A stretch of DNA of 64,000 nucleotides. Source: Streptomyces nymphaeiformis (lineage in GTDB: Bacteria; Actinomycetota; Actinomycetes; Streptomycetales; Streptomycetaceae). Below, piece after piece: positions 8,687-19,059 of the stretch. Each line of letters begins with the position of its first letter. Position 1 is the stretch's first letter. A model generated the notes under the pieces. That model searched no databases and was not told the DNA's origin. It worked only from the letters and a program-made list of their open reading frames with translations. The position numbers and the translations under genes are program-made. The DNA lies in NCBI RefSeq assembly GCF_014203895.1, contig NZ_JACHJY010000001.1:1054001-1118000 (forward strand). Reading direction: 5' to 3'.

Positions 8687-8751
8687 GTGACGCGTATCAG
8701 TCACCGATTGGCATGTATCAGCTGTTGATACGGACGACCGGCGTTGTAGGC
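8687..8751 (+). promoter_or_regulatory. Candidate hisD promoter and operator repeats
   Basis: GTATCAG occurs twice as a direct repeat exactly 21 bp (two helical turns) apart, at 8694-8700 and 8715-8721. The second copy is also half of a perfect inverted repeat GTATCA-N5-TGATAC (8715-8731). GTGAC-N8-GTCAC frames the first (8687-8704). A possible -35 TTGATA (8725-8730) lies 16 bp before TAGGCC (8747-8752). This looks like a regulator site before the his operon; the regulator is unknown. Confidence 0.4.
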
Positions 8752-8770
8752 CGTCTGCGAGAATTGACCC

Positions 8771-10123
8771 GTGATCTCTCGAATCGATCTGCGCGGTGAG
8801 ACCCTGCCCGAGGGTTCCGCCCTGCGCGACCTGCTGCCCCGTGCCGAGTTCGACGTGGAAGCCGCCCTGGAGAAGGTGCGGCCGATCTGCGAGGACGTCC
8901 GGCATCATGGCGCAGCGGCGGTGATCGACTACGGGGAGAAATTCGACGGCGTCCGCGTCCCGAGCCTCCGCGTCCCCGCCGAGGCGATCGCCCGCGCCCT
9001 CGACGAGCTCGACCCGGCCGTCCGCGCCGCACTGGAGGAGTCCATCCGGCGCGCCCGCATGGTCCACCGCGACCAGCGCCGCACCACCCACACCACCCAG
9101 GTCGTCCCCGGCGGCACCGTCACCGAGAAGTGGATCCCGGTCGAGCGCGTCGGCCTGTACGTGCCGGGCGGCCGCGCCGTCTACCCGTCCTCCGTCGTGA
9201 TGAACGTCGTCCCGGCCCAGGAGGCCGGTGTCGAGGGCCTGGCCGTCGCCTCGCCCCCGCAGAAGGAGTTCGGCGGTCTGCCGCACCCGACGATCCTGGC
9301 CGCCTGCGCCCTCCTCGGCGTCGACGAGGTCTACGCCGCCGGCGGCGCCCAGGCCATCGCCATGTTCGCGTACGGAACGGCCGACAACGCAGACACCGCC
9401 GACGAGCCCGGCTGCGCCCCCGTCAACCTGGTCACCGGCCCCGGCAACATCTACGTGGCCGCCGCCAAGCGCCTCCTCAAGGGCCGCATCGGCATCGACG
9501 CCGAGGCCGGCCCGACGGAGATCGCGATCCTCGCGGACTCCACCGCCGACCCCGTGCACGTCGCCGCCGACCTCATCAGCCAGGCCGAGCACGACCCGAT
9601 GGCCGCCTCCGTCCTCGTCACCGACTCGGACGAGTTGGCCGCCGCCACCGAGGCCGAGCTGAAGACCCAGGTCGCCGCCTCCAAGCACGTCGACGACCGG
9701 ATCGTCCCGGCCCTGGCCGGCCGCCAGTCCGCGATCGTCCTCGTCCGCGACCTCGCCGACGGCCTCAAGGTCGTCGACGCGTACGGCGCCGAGCACCTGG
9801 AGATCCAGACCGCCGACGCCGCCGCCGTCGCCGACCGCGTCCGCAACGCCGGCGCGATCTTCGTCGGCCCCTGGGCGCCGGTCTCGCTCGGCGACTACTG
9901 CGCCGGCTCCAACCACGTCCTGCCCACCGGCGGCTGCGCCTGCCACTCCTCGGGCCTCTCCGTGCAGTCCTTCCTGCGCGGCGTGCACATCGTGGACTAC
10001 ACGCGCGACGCCCTCGCCGACGTGGCCCACCACGTGGTGACCCTCGCCGAGGCCGAGGACCTCCCGGCCCACGGCGCGGCGATCAAGGCCCGTTTCGGTT
10101 GGAAGGTGCCACAGAGCAAGTGA
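8771..10123 (+). CDS. hisD: Histidinol dehydrogenase
   Basis: Catalyses the last two oxidations of histidine synthesis, L-histidinol to L-histidine, with two NAD+ and a bound zinc. At 450 residues it has the family size. Visible motifs are [30 protein letters not shown], the zinc/active-site SQAEHDP and, near the C-terminus, [15 protein letters not shown]. It opens the his operon, and its TGA overlaps the GTG of hisC by four bases. A GTG start at 8771 has no clear ribosome binding site; GAGAAT ending 6 bases upstream could instead mark a leaderless start. Confidence 0.97.
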   Translation: MISRIDLRGETLPEGSALRDLLPRAEFDVEAALEKVRPICEDVRHHGAAAVIDYGEKFDGVRVPSLRVPAEAIARALDELDPAVRAALEESIRRARMVHRDQRRTTHTTQVVPGGTVTEKWIPVERVGLYVPGGRAVYPSSVVMNVVPAQEAGVEGLAVASPPQKEFGGLPHPTILAACALLGVDEVYAAGGAQAIAMFAYGTADNADTADEPGCAPVNLVTGPGNIYVAAAKRLLKGRIGIDAEAGPTEIAILADSTADPVHVAADLISQAEHDPMAASVLVTDSDELAAATEAELKTQVAASKHVDDRIVPALAGRQSAIVLVRDLADGLKVVDAYGAEHLEIQTADAAAVADRVRNAGAIFVGPWAPVSLGDYCAGSNHVLPTGGCACHSSGLSVQSFLRGVHIVDYTRDALADVAHHVVTLAEAEDLPAHGAAIKARFGWKVPQSK

Positions 10124-11232
10124 GCAAGATCAAGATCGACGACCTGCCCGTCCGGGACGAGCTGCGCGGCAAGTCCCCCTACGGCGCGCCCCAGCTCGAC
10201 GTCCCCGTCCAGCTGAACACCAACGAGAACCCCTACCCGCTGCCCGAGCCCCTGGTGGCCCGGATCGCGGAGCGGGTCGCCGAGGCCGCCCGCGGCCTCA
10301 ACCGCTACCCCGACCGGGACGCGATCGAGCTCCGCACCGAGCTCGCCGCCTACCTCACCCGCACCGGCGGGCACCGCGTCGGCGTCGAGAACGTCTGGGC
10401 GGCCAACGGCTCCAACGAGGTCCTCCAGCAGCTGTTGCAGACCTTCGGCGGCCCCGGCCGCACCGCGATCGGCTTCGAGCCCTCGTACTCGATGCACGCG
10501 CTGATCGCCCGCGGCACCGGCACCGGCTGGATCTCCGGACCGCGCAACGAGGACTTCTCGATCGACGTCGAGGCGGCCGTCCAGGCCATCGCGGAGAACG
10601 CGCCGGACGTCGTCTTCGTCGTCTCGCCCAACAACCCCACCGGCACCGCGGTCGAGGCGAGCACCGTCCTCGCCCTGTACGAGGCGGCCCAGGCGGCCAA
10701 GCCCTCGATGGTGGTCGTGGACGAGGCGTACGTGGAGTTCAGCCACCGCGACTCGCTGCTGCCGCTCCTGGAGGGCCGCCCGCACCTGGTGATCTCCCGG
10801 ACGATGTCCAAGGCCTTCGGCGCCGCCGGGCTCCGCCTCGGCTACCTCGCCGCCCACCCGGCCGTGGTCGACGCCGTGCAGCTGGTCCGGCTGCCGTACC
10901 ACCTCTCGGCCGTCACCCAGGCCACCGCCCTCGCCGCCCTTGAGCACACCGACACCCTCCTCGGGTACGTCGAGCAGCTCAAGGCCGAGCGCGACCGGCT
11001 CGTCACCGAGCTGCGCGCCCTGGGCTGCGAGGTCACCGAGTCCGACGCCAACTTCGTGCAGTTCGGGAGGTTCCCCGACCCGCACGAGGCCTGGCAGAAG
11101 ATCCTCGACCGGGGCGTCCTGGTCCGGGACAACGGCGTACCGGGATGGCTGCGGGTCACCGCCGGCACCCCCGAAGAGAACGACGCGTTCCTCGACGCGG
11201 TCCGTGAACTGATGAAGGAGCAGGAACGATGA
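10120..11232 (+). CDS. hisC: Histidinol-phosphate aminotransferase
   Basis: Pyridoxal-phosphate enzyme transferring an amino group from glutamate to imidazole-acetol phosphate. It is 370 residues long, a class I/II aminotransferase: NENPYPLP near the N-terminus, [25 protein letters not shown], and the PLP lysine in [20 protein letters not shown] 10120 overlaps the hisD stop. The end overlaps hisB by four bases (ATGA), so translation is coupled along the operon. Downstream product order is hisB, then the small membrane protein. Confidence 0.97.
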   Translation: MSKIKIDDLPVRDELRGKSPYGAPQLDVPVQLNTNENPYPLPEPLVARIAERVAEAARGLNRYPDRDAIELRTELAAYLTRTGGHRVGVENVWAANGSNEVLQQLLQTFGGPGRTAIGFEPSYSMHALIARGTGTGWISGPRNEDFSIDVEAAVQAIAENAPDVVFVVSPNNPTGTAVEASTVLALYEAAQAAKPSMVVVDEAYVEFSHRDSLLPLLEGRPHLVISRTMSKAFGAAGLRLGYLAAHPAVVDAVQLVRLPYHLSAVTQATALAALEHTDTLLGYVEQLKAERDRLVTELRALGCEVTESDANFVQFGRFPDPHEAWQKILDRGVLVRDNGVPGWLRVTAGTPEENDAFLDAVRELMKEQER

Positions 11233-11822
11233 GCCGCGTAGGCCGCGTTGAGCGCACCACCAAGGAGACCTCGGTCGTCGTCGAGATCGACCTCGACGGC
11301 ACCGGAAAGGTCGACGTGTCGACCGGGGTCGGCTTCTACGACCACATGCTCGACCAGCTCGGCCGGCACGGCCTCTTCGACCTGACCGTCAAGACCGACG
11401 GCGACCTGCACATCGACTCGCACCACACCATCGAGGACACCGCCCTCGCCCTCGGCGCCGCCTTCAAGCAGGCCCTCGGCGACAAGGTCGGCATCTACCG
11501 CTTCGGCAACTGCACCGTCCCGCTGGACGAGTCGCTCGCCCAGGTCACCGTCGACCTCTCCGGCCGCCCGTACCTCGTGCACACCGAGCCCGAGAACATG
11601 GCGCCGATGATCGGCTCGTACGACACGACGATGACCCGGCACATCCTGGAGTCCTTCGTCGCCCAGGCGCAGATCGCGCTGCACGTCCACGTGCCGTACG
11701 GCCGCAACGCCCACCACATCGTGGAGTGCCAGTTCAAGGCCCTGGCCCGCGCTCTGCGCTACGCCTCCGAGCGCGACCCGCGCGCCGCCGGAATCCTCCC
11801 CTCCACGAAGGGCGCGCTCTAG
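11229..11822 (+). CDS. hisB: Imidazoleglycerol-phosphate dehydratase
   Basis: Dehydrates imidazole glycerol phosphate to imidazole-acetol phosphate in the sixth step of histidine synthesis; manganese-dependent. At 197 residues it is the monofunctional form, without the phosphatase domain found fused in enterobacteria. Metal-binding histidine motifs are visible: [28 protein letters not shown] and, near the end, [20 protein letters not shown] 11229 overlaps hisC. The separate histidinol-phosphate phosphatase is not in this window. Confidence 0.97.
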   Translation: MSRVGRVERTTKETSVVVEIDLDGTGKVDVSTGVGFYDHMLDQLGRHGLFDLTVKTDGDLHIDSHHTIEDTALALGAAFKQALGDKVGIYRFGNCTVPLDESLAQVTVDLSGRPYLVHTEPENMAPMIGSYDTTMTRHILESFVAQAQIALHVHVPYGRNAHHIVECQFKALARALRYASERDPRAAGILPSTKGAL

Positions 11823-11824
11823 TC

Positions 11825-11989
11825 GTGAACGGCCTCTCCACCATCCTGATCCTCGTCGGGCTCTTCCTGCTCGGCGGCATCTACTCCTTCGTCAAGCAGC
11901 AGATGCCCAAGGGCCTCATCGTGCTGCTCTCCATCGGCGCCGCGATGTGTCTCTCCGCCGGCGTGCTGCGTCTGGACGTGTGGTCATGA
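11825..11989 (+). CDS. Small two-helix membrane protein within the his operon
   Basis: A 54-residue product starting at GTG 11825, two bases after the hisB stop and overlapping hisH by ATGA. It has two likely membrane helices, [17 protein letters not shown] and [19 protein letters not shown], separated by KQQMPKG. The tight coupling on both sides argues that it is translated. It is not a histidine biosynthetic enzyme, and I recognise no named family. Possible roles are membrane tethering of the pathway or an unrelated passenger; neither is shown by the sequence. Confidence 0.75.
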   Translation: MNGLSTILILVGLFLLGGIYSFVKQQMPKGLIVLLSIGAAMCLSAGVLRLDVWS

Positions 11990-12633
11990 GCACGAGCTCC
12001 CCGAAGAAGGTCGTCGTCTTCGACTACGGCTTCGGCAACGTGCGCTCCGCCGAGCGCGCGCTCGCCCGGGTCGGCGCGGACGTCGAGATCACCCGCGACT
12101 ACGACACGGCCATGAACGCCGACGGGCTGCTCGTCCCCGGCGTCGGCGCCTTCTCCGCCTGCATGAAGGGCCTCAGGGAGGCCCGCGGCGACTGGATCGT
12201 CGGCCGCCGGCTCTCCGGCGGACGCCCGGTCATGGGCATCTGCGTCGGCATGCAGATCCTCTTCGCCGAGGGCATCGAGCACGGCGTGGAGACCGAGGGC
12301 CTCGACGAGTGGCCCGGCAGGGTCGAGCCGCTGAACGCCCCCGTCGTCCCCCACATGGGCTGGAACACGGTCGACGCGCCCGCCGACACACAGCTGTTCG
12401 CGGGGCTCGACGCCGACGCCCGGTACTACTTCGTGCACTCCTACGCGGTGCGCGAGTGGACCCTGGAGGTCGGCAACCCCAACATCCGCGCCCCCAAGGT
12501 CACCTGGGCCACCCACGGCGAGCCCTTCGTCGCCGCCGTGGAGAACGGCGCCCTGTGGGCCACCCAGTTCCACCCCGAGAAGTCCGGCGACGCCGGAGCC
12601 CAGCTCCTCACCAACTGGATCGGAACCCTGTGA
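11986..12633 (+). CDS. hisH: Imidazole glycerol phosphate synthase, glutaminase subunit
   Basis: Class I glutamine amidotransferase (215 residues) that feeds ammonia to HisF. The nucleophilic Cys lies in [10 protein letters not shown], and the His-Glu pair in TQFHPEKSG near the C-terminus. The N-terminal [10 protein letters not shown] and the oxyanion-strand PGVGAF are typical. ATG 11986 overlaps the small membrane gene; the stop overlaps priA by GTGA. The partner hisF lies two genes on. Confidence 0.96.
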   Translation: MSTSSPKKVVVFDYGFGNVRSAERALARVGADVEITRDYDTAMNADGLLVPGVGAFSACMKGLREARGDWIVGRRLSGGRPVMGICVGMQILFAEGIEHGVETEGLDEWPGRVEPLNAPVVPHMGWNTVDAPADTQLFAGLDADARYYFVHSYAVREWTLEVGNPNIRAPKVTWATHGEPFVAAVENGALWATQFHPEKSGDAGAQLLTNWIGTL

Positions 12634-13358
12634 GCACTCTCGAACTCCTCCCCGCCGTCGACGTCCGCGACGGCCAGGCCGTCCGGCTCGTCCACGGCGA
12701 GTCCGGCAGCGAGACCTCCTACGGCTCCCCGCTGGAGGCCGCCCTGGCCTGGCAGCGCGCCGGGGCCGAGTGGCTCCACCTGGTCGACCTGGACGCCGCC
12801 TTCGGCACCGGCGACAACCGCGACCTGGTCCGCGAGGTCACCGAGGCCATGGACATCAAGGTCGAGCTCTCCGGCGGCATCCGCGACGACGCCTCGCTCG
12901 CCGCCGCCCTCGCCACCGGCTGCACCCGCGTCAACCTCGGCACCGCCGCCCTGGAGACCCCCGAGTGGGTCGCCAAGGTCATCGCCGAGTTCGGCGACAA
13001 GATCGCCGTCGGCCTCGACGTCCGCGGCACGACCCTGCGCGGCCGCGGCTGGACCCGCGACGGCGGCGACCTGTACGAGACGCTGGCCCGCCTCGACTCC
13101 GAGGGCTGCTCCCGTTACGTCGTCACCGACATCGCCAAGGACGGCACCCTCCAGGGCCCCAACCTGGAGCTCCTGAAGAACGTCTGCGCGGCCACCGACA
13201 GGCCCGTCGTCGCCTCCGGCGGCGTGTCCTCCCTGGACGACCTGCGGGCCCTGTCCGGCCTGGTCCCGCTGGGCGTCGAGGGCGCGATCGTCGGCAAGGC
13301 GCTGTACGCCAAGGCCTTCACCCTCGAAGAGGCGCTCGCGGCGGTGGCGTCGGCATGA
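12630..13358 (+). CDS. priA: Bifunctional HisA/TrpF isomerase PriA
   Basis: A (beta/alpha)8-barrel of 242 residues. In actinobacteria this enzyme isomerises both ProFAR (histidine pathway) and phosphoribosylanthranilate (tryptophan pathway). Visible features: catalytic-Asp region [15 protein letters not shown], phosphate-binding loops ELSGGIRDD and [11 protein letters not shown], and the second Asp in [11 protein letters not shown]. The dual role is inferred from the family, and is supported here because no trpF accompanies trpC, trpB and trpA. Starts at GTG 12630, overlapping hisH; ends overlapping ridA. Confidence 0.93.
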   Translation: MSTLELLPAVDVRDGQAVRLVHGESGSETSYGSPLEAALAWQRAGAEWLHLVDLDAAFGTGDNRDLVREVTEAMDIKVELSGGIRDDASLAAALATGCTRVNLGTAALETPEWVAKVIAEFGDKIAVGLDVRGTTLRGRGWTRDGGDLYETLARLDSEGCSRYVVTDIAKDGTLQGPNLELLKNVCAATDRPVVASGGVSSLDDLRALSGLVPLGVEGAIVGKALYAKAFTLEEALAAVASA

Positions 13359-13747
13359 GCGTGCGCAAGGTCGTGACCGGCGCTCCCTGGGAGGAGCAGT
13401 TCGGCTACTCCCGCGCGGTCGAGCTGCCCAACGGGACCGTCCTGGTCGCCGGCTGTACGTCCGTGATCGGCGGCGCGATCGCCGACGGCGGCCCGTACGA
13501 GCAGGCCATCAACTCCTTCAACGTGGCCTTCGACGCCCTGAAGCAGCTGAACCTCGGCCCCGAGGACGTCGTCCGGACCCGGATGTACATCACCCACGCC
13601 CGGGACGTGGAGGAGGTCGGCCGCGCCCACAAGGAGCTGTTCGACGCCGTCCGCCCCGCCGCTTCGATGATCATCGTCTCCGGCTTCGTCGACCCCCGCC
13701 TGGTGGTCGAGGTCGAGGTCGAGGCCTACAGGAGTGATGCGGCATGA
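13355..13747 (+). CDS. RidA-family enamine/imine deaminase
   Basis: The 130-residue protein has the RidA/YjgF/UK114 pattern: N-terminal [24 protein letters not shown], then [28 protein letters not shown] with the conserved Arg, and near the end [17 protein letters not shown] with the conserved terminal Glu. The family hydrolyses reactive enamines such as 2-aminoacrylate from PLP enzymes. It sits between priA and hisF with four-base overlaps on both sides, and is thus a fixed part of the operon, perhaps protecting HisC. That protective role is an inference. Confidence 0.88.
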   Translation: MSVRKVVTGAPWEEQFGYSRAVELPNGTVLVAGCTSVIGGAIADGGPYEQAINSFNVAFDALKQLNLGPEDVVRTRMYITHARDVEEVGRAHKELFDAVRPAASMIIVSGFVDPRLVVEVEVEAYRSDAA

Positions 13748-14499
13748 GCCTCGCCGTACGCGTGATCCCCTGCCTGGACGTGGACAACGGCCGGGTCGTC
13801 AAGGGCGTCAACTTCCAGAACCTGCGCGACGCGGGCGACCCCGTCGAGATGGCCAAGCTGTACGACGCCGAGGGCGCCGACGAGCTGACCTTCCTCGACA
13901 TCACCGCCTCCTCCGGCAACCGGGAGACCACCTACGACGTGGTGCGCCGCACCGCCGAGCAGGTCTTCATCCCGCTCACGGTCGGCGGCGGCGTCCGCTC
14001 GGCCGAGGACGTCGACAAGCTGCTGCGGGCCGGCGCCGACAAGGTGGGCGTCAACACCGCCGCGATCGAGCGCCCCGAGCTGATCCGGGAGATCGCGGAG
14101 CGCTTCGGCCGCCAGGTCCTCGTCCTGTCGGTCGACGCCCGCCGCACCTCCACCGGCTCCTTCGAGGTGACGACGCACGGCGGCCGCAAGGGCACCGGCA
14201 TCGACGCCGTCGAGTGGGCGCACCGGGCCGCCGAGCTCGGCGCGGGGGAGATCCTGCTCAACTCGATGGACGCCGACGGCACGAAGGACGGCTACGACAC
14301 CGAGATGATCGCGGCCGTGCGCAAGCACGTGACGGTCCCGGTGATCGCCTCCGGCGGCGCCGGCAAGCTCGCCGACTTCCCGCCGGCCGTGGCGGCGGGC
14401 GCGGACGCGGTGCTCGCGGCCTCCGTCTTCCACTTCGGCGATCTGCGGATCTCGCAGGTCAAGGACACGCTGCGGGAAGCCGGTCACCCGGTCCGCTGA
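13744..14499 (+). CDS. hisF: Imidazole glycerol phosphate synthase, cyclase subunit
   Basis: A 251-residue (beta/alpha)8 barrel that joins HisH ammonia to PRFAR, yielding imidazole glycerol phosphate and AICAR. Catalytic aspartates lie in [14 protein letters not shown] and VLSVDARR. Phosphate loops VGGGVRS and ASGGAGKL are present. The start overlaps ridA. A terminator hairpin follows 18 bases after the stop, so hisF ends the operon. hisI lies apart, 2.7 kb downstream; hisG and hisE are not in the window. Confidence 0.97.
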   Translation: MSLAVRVIPCLDVDNGRVVKGVNFQNLRDAGDPVEMAKLYDAEGADELTFLDITASSGNRETTYDVVRRTAEQVFIPLTVGGGVRSAEDVDKLLRAGADKVGVNTAAIERPELIREIAERFGRQVLVLSVDARRTSTGSFEVTTHGGRKGTGIDAVEWAHRAAELGAGEILLNSMDADGTKDGYDTEMIAAVRKHVTVPVIASGGAGKLADFPPAVAAGADAVLAASVFHFGDLRISQVKDTLREAGHPVR

Positions 14500-14517
14500 G
14501 TCGTCGTTCCGCTGGGG

Positions 14518-14543
14518 AGAAGGGCCCCTTCGGGGGCCCTTCT
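14518..14543 (+). terminator. Terminator of the hisD-hisF operon
   Basis: A perfect 11-bp stem (AGAAGGGCCCC / GGGGCCCTTCT) closes a TTCG tetraloop. It lies 18 bases after the hisF stop and is followed by TCGTGCC. Confidence 0.85.
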
Positions 14544-14567
14544 TCGTGCCCGGATGCGCAGGATCAG

Positions 14568-14610
14568 TTGCGCAATTTTCATTGCGCAAGTTTTCTTTCG
14601 CGTCTAGGGT
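14568..14610 (+). promoter_or_regulatory. Promoter and double operator of the ArsR-MFS operon
   Basis: The perfect palindrome TTGCGCAA occurs twice, at 14568-14575 and 14582-14589 (14 bp apart). The second overlaps a -35-like TTGCGC (14582-14587), which is 17 bp before TAGGGT (14605-14610). TAGGGT ends 7 bases before the ATG, so the transcript is probably leaderless. The likely ligand is the adjacent ArsR-type regulator acting as an autorepressor. Confidence 0.65.
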
Positions 14611-14617
14611 CGGTGTC

Positions 14618-15205
14618 ATGACCTCGTCGGAGAACCGCCGGATCACCGATCTCGGCACCCTCAAAGCCATCTCGCACCCGCTGCGCATGCGCCTCTACCG
14701 CGCCCTCTTCGTGGCCCGCACCGCCACCGCGTCCCAGCTCGCCGAGCAGGTCGACGAGGCCGTCTCCCTCGTCAGCTACCACCTGCGCAAGCTCGCCGAG
14801 CACGGCCTCATCGAGGAGGCGGAGACGCAGTCGTCGGACGGGCGGGAGCGGTGGTGGCAGCCGAGCTCGTACGGGTTCAGCGTCCAGGAGGAGGACCTCC
14901 GTGACGCCCCCGAGCTGCTCGCCGCGAGCGCCACCCTCGGCCGCACGATCAACCAGCAGCGCGCCGAACTGCACAGCCGCTTCCTCGACGAGCGGCTCAC
15001 CTGGTCCAGCGAGTGGCGCGCCGCCTCCGTCAGCTCCGAATGGCTGCCCCGGCTCACCGCCGCCGAACTCACCGCCCTCGGCGGGGAGCTCGAAGCCGTC
15101 CTCCAGAAGTACGACCAGCGGGCCCGCGCCGCCGAAGAGGCCGGCGACACCGAGGGCCGCGAGAACGTCGCCGTCCACCTCCACGCGTTCCCCTACCACT
15201 CGTGA
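14618..15205 (+). CDS. ArsR-type winged-helix transcriptional regulator
   Basis: The 195-residue protein has a winged HTH in its first ~80 residues: LKAISHPLRMRLYRALFVARTATASQLAEQV, then VSYHLRKLAEHGLIEEAE as the recognition helix. The C-terminal ~100 residues are helical. No cysteine cluster for metals is seen, so the inducer is likely a small molecule exported by the MFS protein. Its TGA overlaps the GTG of that transporter gene, and twin TTGCGCAA boxes precede it. Specific ligand unknown. Confidence 0.85.
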   Translation: MTSSENRRITDLGTLKAISHPLRMRLYRALFVARTATASQLAEQVDEAVSLVSYHLRKLAEHGLIEEAETQSSDGRERWWQPSSYGFSVQEEDLRDAPELLAASATLGRTINQQRAELHSRFLDERLTWSSEWRAASVSSEWLPRLTAAELTALGGELEAVLQKYDQRARAAEEAGDTEGRENVAVHLHAFPYHS

Positions 15206-16437
15206 CGGCCACCGTCGTCGCGCCGACGGCCGTCCCCGCCCATCGCAGCCCCCAGGTCCTGCGCTGGCTCGGCGCCTACACCGCCTCCACGCTCGGCGAC
15301 AGCGTCTACCACCTGGCCCTCTCCTGGACCGCCGTCAGCAGCGGCACCCCCGCCCAGGCCGGACTCGTCATGGCCGTCTCCGCCGTGCCCCGCGCGCTGC
15401 TCATGCTCGGCGGGGGAGTCATCGCCGACCGCCTCGGCCCGCGCCGGGTCGTCATCGCCTCCGACACCGTCCGCGCCCTGGTCGTCCTCGGCCTGGCCGC
15501 GACCCTGTTCCTCGCCTCGCCGGGCCTGTGGATCCTCGCCGCGGTCGCCCTCGTCTTCGGCGTCGTCGACGCCCTCTTCCTGCCCGCCGTCGGCGCCCTG
15601 CCGCCCCGCGTCGCCGACCGCGACCAGCTCGCCCGCGTCCAGGGGATGCGCGGCCTCTCGTACCGCCTCGGCGCCGTCCTCGGCGGCCCGCTCGGCGGCC
15701 TCGCCGTCGCCCTCGGCGGCACGGCCGGCGCCTTCGGCGTCGCCGGAGTGCTCTTCACCCTCTCGATCCCCCTGCTGAGCACCCTCCGCCTCCGGTCGCT
15801 GCCCGCCGAGGACGAGGCCCGCGACGGCACCGCCCTGCGCGACCTCGCCGACGGCCTGCGCTACCTGCGCGGACACCACGTCCTCGGCCCGCTGATGATC
15901 GTCGTGCTCCTCAGCGACCTCGGCTTCGCCGGCCCCTTCAACGTCGGCCTCGCCCTCCTCGCCGACCAGCGCGGCTGGGGAGCCTCCGGCATCGGCTGGA
16001 TCCTCGCCGGCTTCGGCACGGGCGCCGGCGCCGCCTCGCTGCTCCTGACCGTCTGGGGACGCGTCCCACGCGCCGGAGCCGTCAGCGGCTGGACCATGAC
16101 GGTGGGCGCCGTCTGCATCGGCGCCCTCGGCGTCACCTCGTACCTGCCCGTCGCGGTCGCCGTCGCCCTCTCCGTCGGCCTGCTCGCCGGACTCTCCGGC
16201 GCGCTGTGCAACGCCCTCGTCCAGACCGAGTGCGACCCCGCCTACCTCGGCCGCGTCAGCGCCGTCTCCAGCCTGCTCTCGCTCGGCATCGCACCGCTCA
16301 GCTTCCCCCTCACGGGCGCGGCGATCGAACTGTGGGGCCTCGGCCCGGTGTACGCCGTGAGCGCGGCCGTCTGCGGCCTCGCGGGCGTCTACATGCTCCT
16401 CGTCACCGCCGTACGCCGGGCCGAACTGCCCCGCTAG
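15202..16437 (+). CDS. Major facilitator superfamily transporter
   Basis: A 411-residue membrane protein with about twelve hydrophobic helices. It has the MFS motif A-like loop [15 protein letters not shown] between helices 2 and 3 and a long central cytoplasmic loop with [28 protein letters not shown]. It resembles enterobactin-exporter/macrolide-efflux-like MFS proteins. It overlaps the ArsR regulator gene (GTGA), so regulator and exporter form one unit. The substrate is not evident. It is convergent with the next gene, 10 bp away. Confidence 0.88.
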   Translation: MTATVVAPTAVPAHRSPQVLRWLGAYTASTLGDSVYHLALSWTAVSSGTPAQAGLVMAVSAVPRALLMLGGGVIADRLGPRRVVIASDTVRALVVLGLAATLFLASPGLWILAAVALVFGVVDALFLPAVGALPPRVADRDQLARVQGMRGLSYRLGAVLGGPLGGLAVALGGTAGAFGVAGVLFTLSIPLLSTLRLRSLPAEDEARDGTALRDLADGLRYLRGHHVLGPLMIVVLLSDLGFAGPFNVGLALLADQRGWGASGIGWILAGFGTGAGAASLLLTVWGRVPRAGAVSGWTMTVGAVCIGALGVTSYLPVAVAVALSVGLLAGLSGALCNALVQTECDPAYLGRVSAVSSLLSLGIAPLSFPLTGAAIELWGLGPVYAVSAAVCGLAGVYMLLVTAVRRAELPR

Positions 16438-16447
16438 GGGGACGGGG

Positions 16448-17083
16448 TCAGAGCCCCAGCTGCTTCGTCTCCCGCAGCCGCTCGATCGCCTCCGGCTCGC
16501 CGTCGAGGGCCACCTTCGCCGAGTCCTGGCGGCCGTACAGGTACATCACCAGCTCGCCCGGCTCCCCGGAGGCCGTCACCACCGGGGTGCCGCGGTGGGC
16601 GACCGCCGTCTGGCCGTTCGGGCGACGCAGGACCAGGCCGACCGGCGCCTTCCGGCCGAGCAGCCGGGCCATCCGCTCCAGGCGCGACCACAGCGCGTCC
16701 GCGAAGACCGGGTCCAGCTCGCGGGCCGACCAGTCGGGCTGCGCCCGGCGCACGTCCTCCGCGTGCACGTAGAACTCGACGACGTTCGCCCCCTCGTCCA
16801 CCTGCTTGATGGTGAACGGCGAGAACCGCGGCGGACCCGTACGGATCAGCCGGATCAGCTCCTCGTACGGCTTGTCGGCGAACTCCTGCTGCACCCGGTC
16901 GAGCCGCTCCTTCAGCGCCGGTACGAGGTTCCCCGCCGCCGCGTCCGGACGCCGCTCCCGCACCACCACATGGGCCGCCAGGTCCCGGGTCCGCCAGCCC
17001 TCGCAGAGCGTCGGCGCGTCCGGTCCCGCCGCCTCCAACAGATCCGCGAGCAGAAGCCGTTCACGTTTCGCATGGGTCGACAT
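16448..17083 (-). CDS. TIGR03085-type DinB/maleylpyruvate isomerase-like protein
   Basis: The 211-residue protein starts at ATG 17083 ([20 protein letters not shown]). The segment [26 protein letters not shown] matches the mycothiol-dependent maleylpyruvate isomerase/DinB-like four-helix bundle with a metal-binding His, and [17 protein letters not shown] supplies another His. I associate it with the actinobacterial TIGR03085 family. A longer reading frame extends upstream, but its extra part overlaps hisI and lacks support. Enzyme activity, probably mycothiol-linked, is unproven. Confidence 0.8.
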   Translation of the reverse strand: MSTHAKRERLLLADLLEAAGPDAPTLCEGWRTRDLAAHVVVRERRPDAAAGNLVPALKERLDRVQQEFADKPYEELIRLIRTGPPRFSPFTIKQVDEGANVVEFYVHAEDVRRAQPDWSARELDPVFADALWSRLERMARLLGRKAPVGLVLRRPNGQTAVAHRGTPVVTASGEPGELVMYLYGRQDSAKVALDGEPEAIERLRETKQLGL

Positions 17084-17168
17084 GCCCGCCAGCGTACGGC
17101 GGATGCGGGACGTCCGCCCAGTGGACGCCACGCCGGACACCACCCCCGAGCGCGGCACAATGGGCCCC

Positions 17169-17534
17169 ATGAGCACGCCCCGGACCCCCAGCGACCTCGA
17201 CCCCGCCATCGCCGCCCGCCTCAAGCGCAGCGCCGACGGGCTCGTCCCCGCCATCGCCCAGCAGTACGACACCGGCGAGGTGCTGATGCTCGGCTGGATG
17301 GACGACGAGGCCCTCCACCGCACCCTCACCACCGGCCGCTGCACCTACTGGTCCCGCAGCCGGAACGAGTACTGGGTCAAGGGCGACACCTCCGGGCACG
17401 TCCAGCACGTCAGGTCCGTCGCCCTCGACTGCGACGCCGACACCCTCCTCGTCAAGGTCGACCAGGTCGGCGCCGCCTGCCACACCGGCACCCGCACCTG
17501 CTTCGACACCGACGTGCTCCCCGTATCCCAGTAA
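17169..17534 (+). CDS. hisI: Phosphoribosyl-AMP cyclohydrolase
   Basis: Opens the adenine ring of PR-AMP in the third step of histidine synthesis; a zinc metalloenzyme. At 121 residues it is the stand-alone cyclohydrolase, without the HisE pyrophosphohydrolase domain. Metal ligands appear in [17 protein letters not shown] and [17 protein letters not shown] hexamer ends 7 bases before the ATG, so the transcript may be leaderless. trpE follows 11 bases after the stop, joining a his gene to the trp region. Confidence 0.95.
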   Translation: MSTPRTPSDLDPAIAARLKRSADGLVPAIAQQYDTGEVLMLGWMDDEALHRTLTTGRCTYWSRSRNEYWVKGDTSGHVQHVRSVALDCDADTLLVKVDQVGAACHTGTRTCFDTDVLPVSQ

Positions 17535-17545
17535 GGTCCCGTGCC

Positions 17546-19036
17546 ATGGATCTCGAGACGTTCCGCAAGCTGGCGGCCGACCGCCGCGTCATCCCCGTCA
17601 GCCGCAGGCTCCTCGCGGACGGCGACACCCCGGTCGGGCTCTACCGCAAGCTCGCCGCCGAACGCCCCGGCACCTTCCTCCTCGAATCGGCGGAGAACGG
17701 CCGCAGCTGGTCCCGCTACTCCTTCATCGGAGTCCGCAGCGACGCGACCCTGACGGTGAAGGACGGACAGGCGCACTGGCTCGGCACCCCGCCCGTCGGC
17801 GTCCCCACGGACGGCGACCCGCTCGCCGCCCTGCGCGCCACCGTCGAGACCCTCCACACCCCGCGCGACCTCGCTTCCGGGATGCCCCCGTTCACCGGCG
17901 GCATGGTCGGCTACCTCGGCTACGACATCGTCCGCCGCCTGGAGAAGATCGGCGAGCACGGCCGCGACGACCTGAAGCTCCCCGAGCTCACCATGCTCCT
18001 CACCAGCGACCTCGCCGTCCTCGACCACTGGGACGGCTCGGTCCTCCTGATCGCCAACGCGATCAACCACAACGACCTGGAGACCGGCGTCGACGAGGCG
18101 TACGCGCACGCCGTCGCCCGCCTCGACGCCATGGAGGCCGACCTGGCCCGCCCGGTCGCGACCGCCCCCGCCTCCCTCCCCGCCTCCGAACTCCCCGAGT
18201 TCTCCGCCCTCTGGGGCGGCCGGGCCTACCAGGACGCCGTCGAGGACATCAAGGAGCGCATCCGCGCCGGCGAGGCCTTCCAGGTCGTGCCCTCGCAGCG
18301 CTTCGAGACCCCCTGCACCGCCTCCGCGCTCGACGTGTACCGGGTCCTGCGGGCCACCAACCCCTCCCCGTACATGTACCTCTTCCGCTTCGAGAACGGC
18401 TTCGACGTCGTCGGCTCCTCGCCCGAGGCCCTCGTCAAGGTCGAGGACGGGCGCGCGATGCTCCACCCCATCGCCGGCACCCGGCACCGCGGCGCCACCC
18501 CGCAGGAGGACCACGACCTCGCCGAGGAGCTGCTCGCCGACCCCAAGGAGCGCGCCGAGCACCTCATGCTCGTCGACCTCGGCCGCAACGACCTCGGCCG
18601 GGTCTGCACGCCCGGCTCCGTCGAGGTCGTCGACTTCATGTCGATCGAGCGCTACTCGCACGTCATGCACATCGTCTCCACCGTCACCGGCGAGGTCGCC
18701 GAGGGCCGCACCGCCTTCGACGTCCTCACCGCCTGCTTCCCCGCCGGCACGCTCTCCGGCGCGCCCAAGCCCCGCGCCATGCAGATCATCGAGGAGCTCG
18801 AACCCTCCCGGCGCGGCCTCTACGGCGGATGTGTCGGTTATCTCGATTTCGCCGGAGACGCGGACACCGCCATCGCCATCCGCACCGCCCTGCTCCGGGA
18901 CGGAACGGCGTACGTGCAGGCCGGAGCGGGCGTCGTCGCCGACTCCGACCCGGTCGCCGAGGACAACGAGTGCCGCAACAAGGCCGCGGCCGTCCTCCGC
19001 GCCGTACACACCGCCAACCGGATGAACGACAACTGA
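17546..19036 (+). CDS. trpE: Anthranilate synthase component I
   Basis: Converts chorismate plus ammonia to anthranilate; needs a TrpG glutaminase subunit, which is not in this window. The 496-residue protein has the tryptophan-binding LLES motif ([20 protein letters not shown]), the chorismate-binding [26 protein letters not shown] and [11 protein letters not shown]. The ATG at 17546 is preceded by TAAGGT ending 8 bases upstream, suggesting its own leaderless start. No Trp-rich leader peptide fits in the 11 bases after hisI. A membrane protein of the trp region follows 14-23 bases downstream. Confidence 0.95.
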   Translation: MDLETFRKLAADRRVIPVSRRLLADGDTPVGLYRKLAAERPGTFLLESAENGRSWSRYSFIGVRSDATLTVKDGQAHWLGTPPVGVPTDGDPLAALRATVETLHTPRDLASGMPPFTGGMVGYLGYDIVRRLEKIGEHGRDDLKLPELTMLLTSDLAVLDHWDGSVLLIANAINHNDLETGVDEAYAHAVARLDAMEADLARPVATAPASLPASELPEFSALWGGRAYQDAVEDIKERIRAGEAFQVVPSQRFETPCTASALDVYRVLRATNPSPYMYLFRFENGFDVVGSSPEALVKVEDGRAMLHPIAGTRHRGATPQEDHDLAEELLADPKERAEHLMLVDLGRNDLGRVCTPGSVEVVDFMSIERYSHVMHIVSTVTGEVAEGRTAFDVLTACFPAGTLSGAPKPRAMQIIEELEPSRRGLYGGCVGYLDFAGDADTAIAIRTALLRDGTAYVQAGAGVVADSDPVAEDNECRNKAAAVLRAVHTANRMNDN

Positions 19037-19059
19037 GGACGTAGGGGATAGTGGGGTAC

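Noticed and set aside
8556..8770. T-box riboswitch or his leader before hisD
   Set aside because: No T-box core sequence, no run of His codons and no terminator stem are found; only short operator-like repeats are present.
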